A DNA stretch of 64,000 nt, taken from contig JAPZAS010000036.1 in NCBI GenBank assembly GCA_027460525.1, positions 1 through 64,000 of the forward strand, read 5' to 3'. The position numbers and the translations under genes were made by a program. The notes under the pieces are model-generated. The model had not been told where the DNA came from. It ran no database searches and saw only the letters and a program-made list of their open reading frames with translations. This stretch comes from Candidatus Methanoperedens sp. (GTDB taxonomy: Archaea > Halobacteriota > Methanosarcinia > Methanosarcinales > Methanoperedenaceae). Of this stretch, positions 33,116 through 41,916 are shown piece by piece; within the stretch, counting starts at the first letter, position 1; every line of letters starts with the position of its first letter.

Positions 33116-33667
33116 ATGGAAGTCAAGATGCCGGTAAAAGAAATAATGACAAGGGATGTCGTGACAATAGATATCAAAAGTGATGTTCAGCACTTAGCCA
33201 GAAAATTGCTTGAATATGATGTTGGCAGTGTCATCATCACGGATAAAAGCCAGCCTGTGGGAATAGTCACAGAGCGCGATATTGTCAGGAAAATCGTATC
33301 CAGGAATCTCAATCCGGATGATATTTCCATCAAAGAATTGATGACAACTCCTCTTTTAACCATACCTGCAACAGAGGACGTCACAGGTGCCATGCACATG
33401 ATGTTAAAAATGCAGATACGGCGATTGCCGGTTGTTGAAACTGGAAAGCTCGTTGGTATCGTCACCGATATGGATCTCATCGCAGTTTCAGCAGAAATGG
33501 GAAGTATCTTTTCCGATCTTATCAAAATGCATCGGGAAAAGATTTCGATAGAAACCCCGCAAAAGATTCTTCGCGGCATCTGTGAGGAATGCGGGGATAA
33601 TGTGGATAACCTGTTCCTCGTTGATGGAAAGCTCCTTTGCGAAAGCTGCAGAGAGACCCTGGAATAG
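33116..33667 (+). CDS. CBS-domain pair protein with C-terminal zinc ribbon (CBS array gene 1)
   Basis: A 183-residue protein with two CBS motifs (KEIMTRDVVTIDIKSDV...VGIVTERDIVRKIV and KELMTTPLLTIPATEDV...VGIVTDMDLIAVSA). These form a Bateman module that binds adenosyl ligands such as AMP, ATP or SAM. A C-terminal zinc ribbon follows (ICEECGDNVDNLFLVDGKLL with a second CxxC, ESCRE). The zinc ribbon sets it apart from its four neighbours. It heads a run of five CBS genes and has its own upstream TATA-like element (cataacatataaac, near 33064-33077). Confidence 0.88.
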   Translation: MEVKMPVKEIMTRDVVTIDIKSDVQHLARKLLEYDVGSVIITDKSQPVGIVTERDIVRKIVSRNLNPDDISIKELMTTPLLTIPATEDVTGAMHMMLKMQIRRLPVVETGKLVGIVTDMDLIAVSAEMGSIFSDLIKMHREKISIETPQKILRGICEECGDNVDNLFLVDGKLLCESCRETLE

Positions 33668-33719
33668 CAAGCAGAATTTTAAATAACATATTTATACACG
33701 AGAAAAGGAGTAAGAGGCT

Positions 33720-34493
33720 ATGAAAGTGCAAGATGTAATGACAAAGAATCCTGTTTTTGTACACGACTCGGATTTTATGACACATGCGCGCCAGGTGATG
33801 AGGGATAGAAATTATCGTACGCTGCCTGTGGTGGATTCCAAGAAAAGAGTAATCGGAATCCTGAACGAAAAGGAAATATTAAACATATATTCCACTAAAT
33901 CCAACGTTACTGTGGAAGGTTATGCATCCGAGTTCCCGTTTGTCTTTCCTGATGCGGAAATGATGCAGGCTGCAAGATTGATGATAGAGTCAGGACTCGG
34001 GCGCGTTCCAGTGCTGAAATCCGGGCAGGACAAGACACTGGTAGGCATTCTTAGCATGGTGGATATATTCAGGAACCTGAACCTTGACAAGATTCCCTCA
34101 AAAAAGGTTTCTGAAATAATGACCACCGATGTTAAAACATGCTCTCCAAAGGACAATATAGCCAAGGTCTGGCTCAACATGAAAGAGACAGGTTTTTCTG
34201 GATATCCAGTGGTAAAAAACGATGAACTCATAGGCATGGTAACCCGGCGCAATATAATCAAAGCTGGCTATGCGAGAATCGAAAGGGAAGATGAGCACGG
34301 CACCAAATCTACCATGTCCCCGTCTGTTGAAAAGATCATGAGCACTCCGGCTTATTCTTTAGCTCCAGAAACGGGTTTAAAGGAAGCGATTCAGGCATTC
34401 ATGAAGCTTGATGTAGGCAGGCTTTCCGTGGTCAATGACGGAAAACTTGTAGGTATAGTTGATAGGAACGATATAATAAAAGCGTTCGTTTAA
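33720..34493 (+). CDS. Four-CBS-domain protein (CBS array gene 2)
   Basis: A 257-residue protein made almost wholly of four CBS motifs: residues about 1-55 (MKVQDVMTKNPVFVHDSD), 65-120, 130-190 (VSEIMTTDVKTCSPKDN) and 205-257 (VEKIMSTPAYSLAPETG ... VGIVDRNDIIKAFV). No catalytic or DNA-binding domain is attached, so it is a sensor or regulatory subunit expected to bind nucleotides. It is followed after 9 bp by the next CBS gene. The ligand cannot be told from sequence. Confidence 0.88.
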   Translation: MKVQDVMTKNPVFVHDSDFMTHARQVMRDRNYRTLPVVDSKKRVIGILNEKEILNIYSTKSNVTVEGYASEFPFVFPDAEMMQAARLMIESGLGRVPVLKSGQDKTLVGILSMVDIFRNLNLDKIPSKKVSEIMTTDVKTCSPKDNIAKVWLNMKETGFSGYPVVKNDELIGMVTRRNIIKAGYARIEREDEHGTKSTMSPSVEKIMSTPAYSLAPETGLKEAIQAFMKLDVGRLSVVNDGKLVGIVDRNDIIKAFV

Positions 34494-34502
34494 AGGTGTT
34501 TT

Positions 34503-35435
34503 ATGAATATCAGGAATAAAACTAAAAAAGGGCAACAGGATCCCAGAGGGTATATGCGGAACATGGCGCCAATTGATTTTAAATCCAGGATTTCCGAGAG
34601 ATCGGGAGATATAATGACCATTGCGTCAAGGGAAGTGGTGACAATTCCGCCCACGACGCCGATAATAGACGCTGTAAAAACCATGCTTGGTAGAGGTTTC
34701 AGGAGACTTCCAATCGCCGATGCAGGTACCAACCGCTTGAAAGGAATAGTGACCTCGCAGGATATCGTAGATTTTCTTGGAGGGGGCAAAAGAAATTTGA
34801 TTGTAAAGAACAGCTTCAAAGGGAATTTACTTTCCGCCGTCAACGCCAGTATCAGCGAGATTATGGAAGAAAATGTTGTCTCCCTTAATGAAAAAGATTC
34901 GCTAAAGGATGCCTTGAATACAATGCTAACAGAAAATATAGGAGGCATACCTATCACTGATGGTGAAGGAAGGGTGTCCGCCATAATCTCAGAAAAGGAC
35001 TTTGTCTTTTTCGTCTCGGGTATTGTCACAGGCAAGACCGTGGACGACTACATGAGTAAGAAAATAGTGACCGCGCCGTCCGAGATGTCGGTTGGGACTG
35101 CGACCAAATCCATGATAAATAATGGTTTCAGGAGGCTTCCTATTATCAAGGATAATGTCCTTATAGGCATAATAACAGCTTCGGATATCATGCGTTTCTT
35201 GGGAAGCGGGGATATTTTTAACAAGCTTATAACTGGCAATGCAAAAGAGGTATTTGAGGTACCCATCCGCACCCTCATCAGAAGGGATGTTGTTTACACA
35301 AGGTCTGAGATAGACCTCGGGGAAGCTGCTGGCGTTATGCTGGATAAGAACGTAGGCTCGCTTCCAGTGCTTGAGGAAGGCGAATTGAAAGGGATTATAA
35401 CCGAGCGTGATTTTGTCCGGGCATTGGCAGAGTAG
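34503..35435 (+). CDS. Four-CBS-domain protein (CBS array gene 3)
   Basis: A 310-residue protein with a basic N-terminal extension of about 35 residues (RNKTKKGQQDPRGYMRNMAP), then four CBS motifs. These include GDIMTIASREVVTIPPTTPI, SEIMEENVVSLNEKDSL, VDDYMSKKIVTAPSEMSV and IRTLIRRDVVYTRSEIDL, each ending in a KGIVTS/IGIITASD-type strand. The basic extension could contact nucleic acid or a partner. It is tightly spaced with both neighbours (9 bp each side), indicating co-transcription. Confidence 0.88.
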   Translation: MNIRNKTKKGQQDPRGYMRNMAPIDFKSRISERSGDIMTIASREVVTIPPTTPIIDAVKTMLGRGFRRLPIADAGTNRLKGIVTSQDIVDFLGGGKRNLIVKNSFKGNLLSAVNASISEIMEENVVSLNEKDSLKDALNTMLTENIGGIPITDGEGRVSAIISEKDFVFFVSGIVTGKTVDDYMSKKIVTAPSEMSVGTATKSMINNGFRRLPIIKDNVLIGIITASDIMRFLGSGDIFNKLITGNAKEVFEVPIRTLIRRDVVYTRSEIDLGEAAGVMLDKNVGSLPVLEEGELKGIITERDFVRALAE

Positions 35436-35444
35436 GAGTATGAT

Positions 35445-36317
35445 ATGAAAATCAAGGATATAATGAGTTCACCGGTCTATGTGGTATCGCCTGATGAAAA
35501 CGTGGCAAGAGCCAGAAACCTGATGCTTCGCCATAAGATCGGAAGGCTTGTAATCATCGAGAATAATAAGCCCATCGGGATAGTGACAAAAAAAGACATA
35601 AGCAGAAGGCTTAACCAGGCTGAACCCCAATGGCGGCGCCGCCCAATTGACCACATACCTGTAAAAAAGGTTATGACCGAGAGCATGATAACGATATTTC
35701 CCGATGCAACGCCCAAGCAGCTCGCTGAACTGATGAGTGAGAATAATATAGGAGGGCTGCCCGTTGTCAACAATAAAAATGAAGTGATAGGAATAGCCAC
35801 AAAGTGGGATCTAATCAGGTATTTCTCAGAATTAGATCTTCCGCTGAAAGTCAAGGATTTGAAAATCGAGTCAGCCCTTACGGTTCACAGGCATCATACC
35901 ATCAGCCACATTCTTCACGAACTCGATGCGAATTCAATGGATAGAGCCGTTGTTCTTGAGGATAACGATATGCCTGTGGGAATCATTACAAGTTCAAATC
36001 TTGCTTTCACAGAAATGAAAGATAAAAAAGGGGGTCTGCCTCAAAAGGAGATAAAGATGACCCGTAAGGAGAGCGCCGCAGGAAAAAAACAATACAGGTA
36101 TATAAGCGAAGTGCCGCTCGTTGCTGAAGATATCATGTCAAGCCCTCTTATTACCATTAAAAGCGACGACCTTGCAACGCATGCCGCAGGCATAATGGTT
36201 AGAGAGAGAATCAACGGGCTGCCTGTGCAGGGCAATGGGATTATGGGGATACTGACAGGAGAGAACATTGTAAAATCAATAATGACAATGTTTGATGAAC
36301 CCGTCGAAAAGAGTTGA
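35445..36317 (+). CDS. Four-CBS-domain protein (CBS array gene 4)
   Basis: A 290-residue protein with CBS motifs starting MKIKDIMSSPVYVVSPDENV and VKKVMTESMITIFPDATP, a more diverged third (KDLKIESALTVHRHHTIS), and a fourth (AEDIMSSPLITIKSDDLA). Between the third and fourth lies a basic, Lys-rich linker (KEIKMTRKESAAGKKQYRY). There is no effector domain. It starts 9 bp after the previous gene; a 33-bp gap separates it from the next. Confidence 0.87.
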   Translation: MKIKDIMSSPVYVVSPDENVARARNLMLRHKIGRLVIIENNKPIGIVTKKDISRRLNQAEPQWRRRPIDHIPVKKVMTESMITIFPDATPKQLAELMSENNIGGLPVVNNKNEVIGIATKWDLIRYFSELDLPLKVKDLKIESALTVHRHHTISHILHELDANSMDRAVVLEDNDMPVGIITSSNLAFTEMKDKKGGLPQKEIKMTRKESAAGKKQYRYISEVPLVAEDIMSSPLITIKSDDLATHAAGIMVRERINGLPVQGNGIMGILTGENIVKSIMTMFDEPVEKS

Positions 36318-36350
36318 ATATTATTGGGTTCATCAAAGTGAGATGATAAC

Positions 36351-37148
36351 ATGAAAATAAAAGACATTATGAAAGAACCACTTTCGGTCCATAAATCGGA
36401 TAAGATTTCACATGCTATGCAATTGATGGATAAGCATGATACGCGCAGGCTGCTCGTAATAAACGGCAGCGAACTTCTGGGCGTGATTACGGTGAGGAGC
36501 ATTGCCAGCAAACTCGGGACGTGGAAGACTTCAAATCTTCCGGCATCTTCGCTCCATGTTGCAGCCGCCACGACGGATATGTTCAGAAAGGTGCTTCCTG
36601 ATACAAGTATTGAGGATGCAATTGCGCTGATGGACAGAACAGGCGGGATTCTCGTTGTGAGTGATAACAGTAATATCCTGGGATGGGTGACACCTCATGA
36701 GATCCTGAAAACGGCTAAAGCTGTGAAAGGGTATGCTGCTGAAATCATGAAGGAACCCATATCAGTAAGTCCCGCGGACAGGGTCTCGCATGCAAGGCGC
36801 ATCATGCTGGATAACGATATCGGAAGGCTTCCTGTGATCGAGAACGTCGATGTGGTGGGAATCGTAACAGAAAAGGATGTGGCAAGAGCAATGATGAATT
36901 TCAGGGCTCTCGTACCCGATAACCAGCAGGATGGAAGGATTCGCAACCTCATCGTGGAGGATATCATGACCCGCAACGTGAAATCTGTCAGGACGAATAC
37001 TCCCATATCCGAGGTCATATCTCTAATGCTGAATGAAAACATAGGCGGAGTACCTGTTTTGAATCTCAAGGACGAAATTGTGGGTGTTATCAGCAGGAGA
37101 GGGATTATCAGGCATCTTGCCGTGATGACCCCTTCCAAAAAAGGATGA
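36351..37148 (+). CDS. CBS-domain protein overlapping the RNA ligase gene (CBS array gene 5)
   Basis: A 265-residue protein with CBS motifs MKIKDIMKEPLSVHKSDKIS, a diverged second one (FRKVLPDTSIEDAIALMDR), AAEIMKEPISVSPADRVS and VEDIMTRNVKSVRTNTPI. The last ends IVGVISRRGIIRHLAV. Its stop overlaps the start of the RNA ligase (ATGA at 37145-37148), so the two are translationally coupled. That overlap is the clearest hint that the CBS proteins regulate, or are regulated with, RNA ligation. Confidence 0.87.
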   Translation: MKIKDIMKEPLSVHKSDKISHAMQLMDKHDTRRLLVINGSELLGVITVRSIASKLGTWKTSNLPASSLHVAAATTDMFRKVLPDTSIEDAIALMDRTGGILVVSDNSNILGWVTPHEILKTAKAVKGYAAEIMKEPISVSPADRVSHARRIMLDNDIGRLPVIENVDVVGIVTEKDVARAMMNFRALVPDNQQDGRIRNLIVEDIMTRNVKSVRTNTPISEVISLMLNENIGGVPVLNLKDEIVGVISRRGIIRHLAVMTPSKKG

Positions 37149-38320
37149 ATAGGATGAGACAGGATGTCTCAGAACTGGTTAATAAATTAGATGTTGAAAA
37201 GATATCAAGGCTGCTTGAAATCCCTGAGCACAGGATAACCGGAGCGCTAAAGAGAAAGACGCTGCAGTATGTTCGCTCAAAGCCTGAGTTATTCAGGTTT
37301 GATAAACCCATTTCTTCAGCCGAAGGTGGCACAGCCGTATTCATAGAGCCGTTCGATATAGTACGCGGTTTTCCTAAGATATCGCGCACATTGTTGCTTT
37401 ATCCGGCTTTGACGAAACAATTCTCTTCATGCAGAAAAGTGGTGGTGGAAGAGAAGATGAACGGTTACAATGTTCGCGTGGCGCTTGTAGGGGATGCGCT
37501 TGTTGGGCTCACGCGTGGGGGTTTTGTATGTCCTTATACCACAGAGAAAGCCAATGACTTAATCGGGCTTGAATTTTTCCGGGACAATCCTGAGCTGGTG
37601 CTGTGCGGGGAGATGGTTGGTCCGGACAGTCCTTATGTGCCTAAATCCTTTTACGATATCGAGTCGCTTGAATTTTTCGTTTTCGACATACGGGAGAAGA
37701 TAACGGGGAAGCCCATGCCTGTGATGAAGCGCAGGGAGCTTATGGAGGAGTACGGGATAAAATCAGTCAGGCTTTTTGGGGAATTCGATGTAAACGAGGC
37801 GCATATTGAGATTGCGAAAATTATCAGGGAACTGGGCAGTGCAATGCATGAAGGGGTGGTTATCAAAGACCCTGAGATGTTTCTGCCTCCTGTGAAGTAC
37901 ACAAGCTCTCAGAGCAACTGCGCCGACCTGAGATACGCTTTTGAATTCTACAACGACTTTGGCAGGGATTTTTTCTTCGGGCGGGTGTGCAGGGAAGCCT
38001 TCCAGTCTGTGGAGTGGGGCGAGGATGAGGGTTCATTGAGCACGCGATGCCTCCAGCTCGGGGAGAGTATTCTCATGCCCATGATTAAGACCATTAAGAA
38101 GAAAAAAGCGGGCGAAAGAATCGCTGAGAACGTGCAGATAAGGGTGAGGAGCCTGGATACTGTTAAGAAATTCGAGGAGTACCTGAGAATGCTCGGGGTG
38201 GATGCTGTGTTTGAAGAGCCGGAGCAGGTAGGAAATGAATACCTTGTGAGGATTAAAAGGATAAACCAGAGCACCAACGACAAGACCGAGGCGATACTGG
38301 GCGGTCAGTTGTGGAGTTGA
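37145..38320 (+). CDS. ATP-dependent RNA ligase, archaeal Rnl3 type
   Basis: A 391-residue nucleotidyltransferase. The ligase motif I is EEKMNGYNVRV with the AMP-accepting K104. Downstream motifs include LVLCGEMVGPDSPYV (motif III/IIIa region), LEFFVFDIREK and EGVVIKDPEMFLPPVKYT (motifs IV and V). The C-terminal domain (residues 270-391) resembles the dimerisation region of Pyrococcus-type RNA ligases, which circularise or join 5'-phosphate and 3'-OH RNA ends. It is the last gene of the CBS run and is convergent with trpS. In vivo substrate unknown. Confidence 0.9.
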   Translation: MNRMRQDVSELVNKLDVEKISRLLEIPEHRITGALKRKTLQYVRSKPELFRFDKPISSAEGGTAVFIEPFDIVRGFPKISRTLLLYPALTKQFSSCRKVVVEEKMNGYNVRVALVGDALVGLTRGGFVCPYTTEKANDLIGLEFFRDNPELVLCGEMVGPDSPYVPKSFYDIESLEFFVFDIREKITGKPMPVMKRRELMEEYGIKSVRLFGEFDVNEAHIEIAKIIRELGSAMHEGVVIKDPEMFLPPVKYTSSQSNCADLRYAFEFYNDFGRDFFFGRVCREAFQSVEWGEDEGSLSTRCLQLGESILMPMIKTIKKKKAGERIAENVQIRVRSLDTVKKFEEYLRMLGVDAVFEEPEQVGNEYLVRIKRINQSTNDKTEAILGGQLWS

Positions 38321-38326
38321 AAAAAT

Positions 38327-39616
38327 TCAGGGGTATTTCAGACCGAACTCACTTAACCTCTCTTTCGCAATCTTCCTCTTTTCCTGATGTTCCTTCAAAA
38401 ATTCGCGCATGAGCTCTGCAACATATTTCTTGCACTTTCCGCACACCCTTGTTCCTCCCACGCAGTCCTTATAAACCTCAAGAAGCTCGTTGTCGTCTTC
38501 AATTAGATGGTAGAGCAATAATTCATGCACCGTGCATACATCAGGCTCGCCTCCGAGCTTCTTCTGCTCCTCCAGCGTCACCCTTCCGCCTGTCTTTGCG
38601 CGCAGAACCTTCTTTTCCCCATCTTCGGGCAGGTCTGTGAGGGCTATGTAGCTCTCAGGGACGCTGCTTGACATCTTGCCACCCTGTAAGCCTGTCATGA
38701 ACTTGTGGTATGTAGAGGCGGGAGACATGAAGGCATAACCTCCGTATTTAAGTTCAACTTCCCTGACCACAGGTTCGACCTCATCCAGACTTCGTGTTAA
38801 AACATCCACATGCTCTTCGTAGAGCTTGCCGCCTGTGCGCTTTGCTATCTCAGATAGAGCCTTTTCCGGGGCAGCTTTCCCTCGTACGCTTATAAATTCC
38901 TTTTCTGCTCCGTTTCTTTTCTCCACAACGAACATATTCATCTTATACGCAAGACCGCGCGTCAGCCTGATATGCGGGTCCTGGTCTGCGCCCACGGGAA
39001 TCACCACAGGTTTTGGTCCTCCAAATTCTTTTAATTGCGGATGCAGTATGTCTGCGCTCTGCGTGAGCGCACTTACCATGTGCGAGATGTTCGTCTCGCC
39101 GTTGAAACCATAGATGGCTGACATCTCTGAAAAATTGGCTTTTATGCCAAGCTCGAAAGCCAGGCTTTTAACAATATCGGATTTTGACTGGAAGTAAATA
39201 TGTGCTCCTGGTTCAAGACCGAGGGCTATAGCGCTTAAAATATAATCTTTACCCAGATCCTCGCATTCCTTCCAAGTTTTACCTCTCACAGCATGCGCCT
39301 CCATGTCAGCTATAGCCAGAAACACATCCCCGCCCTGCTGCTGGTGCCAGATAATCTCCTCCATCACCATCTTATGCCCGAGATGCGCCTTACCCGAAGG
39401 CATGAATCCGCTCAGGGCTGCAAAAGGTTTCCCTGAAAGCATCGCCTCGAGGACAGTTTCATAACTCCTGTGTCCGAAAATAACATGCCTGCGCATGTAT
39501 CTGTGCGGGGTGGGTATTTTTCCAAGAAGGTCATCGAACCTTGATATACCGAACTCGTCAAAGAGTTTAGAATAATTATCTATCTTAACTGCGCCCCATG
39601 GGTCGAGGGTTGTCAT
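38327..39616 (-). CDS. trpS: Tryptophanyl-tRNA synthetase
   Basis: A 429-residue class I synthetase of the archaeal/eukaryotic type, charging tRNA(Trp). The HIGH equivalent is [15 protein letters not shown], and the KMSKS loop is [26 protein letters not shown] is typical of the family. A C-terminal [12 protein letters not shown] adds a cysteine pair of uncertain role. The ATG at 39616 has gagg upstream, and a TATA-like tttacatatc near 39639-39648 provides its own promoter. An apparent separate small RNA ends upstream of that promoter. Confidence 0.95.
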   Translation of the reverse strand: MTTLDPWGAVKIDNYSKLFDEFGISRFDDLLGKIPTPHRYMRRHVIFGHRSYETVLEAMLSGKPFAALSGFMPSGKAHLGHKMVMEEIIWHQQQGGDVFLAIADMEAHAVRGKTWKECEDLGKDYILSAIALGLEPGAHIYFQSKSDIVKSLAFELGIKANFSEMSAIYGFNGETNISHMVSALTQSADILHPQLKEFGGPKPVVIPVGADQDPHIRLTRGLAYKMNMFVVEKRNGAEKEFISVRGKAAPEKALSEIAKRTGGKLYEEHVDVLTRSLDEVEPVVREVELKYGGYAFMSPASTYHKFMTGLQGGKMSSSVPESYIALTDLPEDGEKKVLRAKTGGRVTLEEQKKLGGEPDVCTVHELLLYHLIEDDNELLEVYKDCVGGTRVCGKCKKYVAELMREFLKEHQEKRKIAKERLSEFGLKYP

Positions 39617-39690
39617 GCCCTCTATTCTGGGTTTGTAGATATGTAAAGGTTATTGTGGTTAGGTTCTGTCAAGCTGTTACAACATGCCTG

Positions 39691-39808
39691 AAAAAAAGGA
39701 GGATTGTCCGAGGGGGGATTTTCGCCCCCTAATAGCAACAGAGGAGCTACCCATAGGAGGTGGGCTCGGACACTGGGCTATAATTATCATCATCATTATG
39801 CCCATAAT
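39691..39808 (-). ncRNA. Candidate structured small RNA or leader upstream of trpS
   Basis: On the minus strand, a TATA-like ttaaatatta (about 39827-39836) could start a transcript near 39808. It would contain a tataattat/ataattata hairpin (39779-39812), then an outer stem gtccgag/ctcggac (39765-39771 with 39706-39712) enclosing a strong aggggg/ccccct hairpin (39711-39730) and a weaker stem. It would end at an uninterrupted T7 (39691-39697), which resembles an archaeal terminator. The trpS promoter lies downstream of that. It matches no RNA family I recognise; an attenuator for trpS is an alternative. Confidence 0.4.
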
Positions 39809-39898
39809 TATACCATACATATACCTGTAATATTTAAGGCTTTCTATTAAATTTAAAAAAAATTAGAAAGTATTAATTTTTGACCGGAAAAGATTGCT

Positions 39899-40561
39899 TC
39901 ATTTTATATTTTCCCTTATACTCCTTGCAATCTCATCGAACGCAGGCGGTCTTATCTGGAAAACATCAATGCCTTCAGGGAACTCGATCGGTCTTCCATC
40001 GGTTATGATAAAGACGCCGTTAGCATTTTCCGGCAGTTCATTTATTATTTTCGAGGCAAGCTTGCCCATCTCATCCTGCGTTTCCTGAATCTTTTTTACA
40101 AGATAGTTCCTCCAGCCTTCAAAATCGATATCCTTGCCGTAAAAGCCCTTATGGATTTCTTCGATCTCTGGAAAGAATGATTTGGAATATTCCTCAAAAA
40201 GCAGCTTCGACCGCATAATATATTCTCTTTTATCGATTCCCCTGAGCTTTGCGCCTTTATCCACCAGATTCTTTATTAATTTGTAATGGCTGCTTTCTTT
40301 TTCGAATTTATCGAAAAATTCTATTCCTATTTTCTCATCGTCGTTAATCCCTTCGAGATACAGCACGCTGATATCTCCATAAGTTGGGATGAAATAGTCT
40401 ATTTTTTCCCTGACCTCGCTCCAGAACCGCTCAACCTTTGCAGTATCGAGCTTAAATTGGAAAGCCATTTCTTCTAAGGGCAGCGTCGGAACCACGTAGA
40501 GTTTGCGTTTTGCTGTGAAGCCTTTCGCTTCAGGTTTTTCTATTTTACCAAGCTCAGTCAT
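39899..40561 (-). CDS. Conserved hypothetical soluble protein
   Basis: A 220-residue protein with no membrane segments and no motif that I recognise. It is charged and mixed alpha/beta, with KRKLYVVPTLPLEEMAFQFK near the start, an acidic SVLYLEGINDDEKIGIEFFDKF, and a C-terminal GVFIITDGRPIEFPEGIDVFQIRPP. The repeated references to variable hydrophobic strands followed by acidic loops hint at a Rossmann-like or TraB-like fold, but the evidence is too thin for a name. It is alone between the trpS leader and the macro-domain gene on the same strand. Confidence 0.6.
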   Translation of the reverse strand: MTELGKIEKPEAKGFTAKRKLYVVPTLPLEEMAFQFKLDTAKVERFWSEVREKIDYFIPTYGDISVLYLEGINDDEKIGIEFFDKFEKESSHYKLIKNLVDKGAKLRGIDKREYIMRSKLLFEEYSKSFFPEIEEIHKGFYGKDIDFEGWRNYLVKKIQETQDEMGKLASKIINELPENANGVFIITDGRPIEFPEGIDVFQIRPPAFDEIARSIRENIK

Positions 40562-40598
40562 ATTATAACTCTTATTATCCTGAAAATATAAACATTAT

Positions 40599-41165
40599 TC
40601 ATGCTGTTTTAAGCGAATCAAGAATCTCTTTTAATGCCCCTTCATAGGTTCGAAGGTCATGCTGGCTGTGAAGCACAAACCTCACCTCTTCAAACCCATT
40701 ATTTTTCTCAAGGAATTCCACAACAGCCCTGACGGCGACTCTGCTTGCCTTCTCGATCTGGTACCCGTATGCGCCTGTGCTGATGGACGGGAATGAGATA
40801 ATCTTTAATCCCATCTTCTGGGCAAGATCAAGGCTGCTAATATAAGCCTGAGCAAGCAATTCCGGCTCTCCTCCATCTCCCCCGCTCCAGATTGGTCCGA
40901 CAGTATGGATAACTTTTTTTGCTTTCAGTTTTCCTCCTGTTGTCATCACAGCTTTACCTGTGGGCAGACCATCAGGGTATAATGTCTGTCTGATAATTTT
41001 GCACTCTTTCAATATCTCCGCTCCCCCTTTCCTGTGTATGGCACCATCCACCCCACCCCCTCCAAGAAGGCTGGGATTTGCTGCATTGACTATGGCATCG
41101 GTATCCTGTTCAGTGATGTCTCCAAGTACGAGGATTATTCTTGTGGTTCCAGTAATGGTTTCCAT
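40599..41165 (-). CDS. Macro-domain protein (O-acetyl-ADP-ribose deacetylase type)
   Basis: A 188-residue macro domain occupying the whole chain. LVLGDITEQDTDAIVNAANPSLLGGGGVDGAIH is the ADP-ribose-binding start, with the catalytic Asn/Asp region NAAN...GGGGVDGAI. GPIWSGGDGGEPELLAQAYI and FPSISTGAYGYQIEKA complete the binding pocket. MacroD-like enzymes hydrolyse O-acetyl-ADP-ribose or remove ADP-ribose from proteins. No sirtuin or ART gene is near. It is divergent from vapBC. Confidence 0.92.
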   Translation of the reverse strand: METITGTTRIILVLGDITEQDTDAIVNAANPSLLGGGGVDGAIHRKGGAEILKECKIIRQTLYPDGLPTGKAVMTTGGKLKAKKVIHTVGPIWSGGDGGEPELLAQAYISSLDLAQKMGLKIISFPSISTGAYGYQIEKASRVAVRAVVEFLEKNNGFEEVRFVLHSQHDLRTYEGALKEILDSLKTA

Positions 41166-41239
41166 TATTTGTTGAGATGGAATCGCTTATTTTAATTCTT
41201 TTGGTGCATATTCTCAGCTCGATAGCTATATATATTTTC

Positions 41240-41255
41240 GTAACACATGTGTTAC
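41240..41255. promoter_or_regulatory. Perfect 16-bp palindrome, probable VapBC operator
   Basis: gtaacacatgtgttac at 41240-41255 is a perfect palindrome two bases before the vapB ATG (41258). A TATA-like gctatatata lies just upstream, near 41225-41234. Its position between the TATA box and the start codon of an RHH antitoxin fits autorepression by VapB or VapBC; binding is inferred. Confidence 0.6.
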
Positions 41256-41257
41256 AT

Positions 41258-41494
41258 ATGGACACTACTATCAGGAACATAGACCCTTTCGTTTACAAAA
41301 GATTGAAAGAAAAAGCAGCAGCAGAGGGCTTATCCATTGGGGATGCGGTCACAAAAGCTGTCAGTGAATGGTTAGGTCTTGCGAAAAAAAAGAAGAAAAG
41401 TATCCTTGAAATCAAACCAGAACATTTTGGCTACCTGTATCGAAATTTGAGTGAAGAGATCGATGAGGTACTGTATAAAAAGGAGACGGCTTGA
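41258..41494 (+). CDS. vapB: VapB-type ribbon-helix-helix antitoxin
   Basis: A 78-residue antitoxin. The N-terminal ribbon-helix-helix (MDTTIRNIDPFVYKRLKEKAAAEGLSIGDAVTKAVSEWL) binds DNA. The C-terminal tail (IKPEHFGYLYRNLSEEIDEVLY) should fill the VapC active-site groove. The ATG at 41258 is chosen over an in-frame ATG at 41177 because it starts the RHH and follows the operator palindrome. The stop overlaps the vapC start. Confidence 0.85.
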   Translation: MDTTIRNIDPFVYKRLKEKAAAEGLSIGDAVTKAVSEWLGLAKKKKKSILEIKPEHFGYLYRNLSEEIDEVLYKKETA

Positions 41495-41898
41495 TATTCC
41501 TGGATTCCAGTGCAATTATTGCGTATAAAAATGCAGATGATGTAAATCACAAAAAGGCTGTTGAGATTTTTCAAAAACTTAATGAAGGAAAATACGGCAT
41601 TGGAATTATTTCAGAATTTATATTCTCAGAAGTCACAACAGTTCTTGCGCTAAGGAAAAGCATTGATGCTGCTAAAGAAGTAGGAAATGTTTTACTAAAT
41701 GCCAAAGAAATCGAAATAATGAAAGCGAGCGACGTATTTGAGAGGGCATGGGAAATCTTCATAAATCAAGAAAATACGGCTCTGAGCTTTGTTGATGCTT
41801 CCAATCTTGCATGCATGGAACAGAAGAGGATAAAGAAGATTGCAACTTTTGACAAGGATTTCCTAAAAATAAGCGAAGTTGAGGCTGTGACTGGTTGA
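41491..41898 (+). CDS. vapC: VapC-type PIN-domain ribonuclease toxin
   Basis: A 135-residue PIN-domain toxin. Metal-binding acidic residues lie in IFLDSSAIIAYK (D5), SEFIFSEVTTVLAL (E), and the paired LSFVDASNLACME and ATFDKDFLKI. VapC toxins cleave tRNA or rRNA to stop translation. It starts with TTG at 41491, overlapping the vapB stop as TTGA, with aggag six bases upstream. The weak start codon may hold toxin synthesis below antitoxin synthesis. No sign of damage. Confidence 0.88.
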   Translation: MIFLDSSAIIAYKNADDVNHKKAVEIFQKLNEGKYGIGIISEFIFSEVTTVLALRKSIDAAKEVGNVLLNAKEIEIMKASDVFERAWEIFINQENTALSFVDASNLACMEQKRIKKIATFDKDFLKISEVEAVTG

Positions 41899-41916
41899 AG
41901 GTGCTTGTATCAGCAA

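Noticed and set aside
19735-36310. Shared string tttgatgaacccgtcga near 19745-19761 (minus) and 36291-36307
   Set aside because: In both places it encodes the peptide FDEPVE within unrelated proteins; coincidence is enough.
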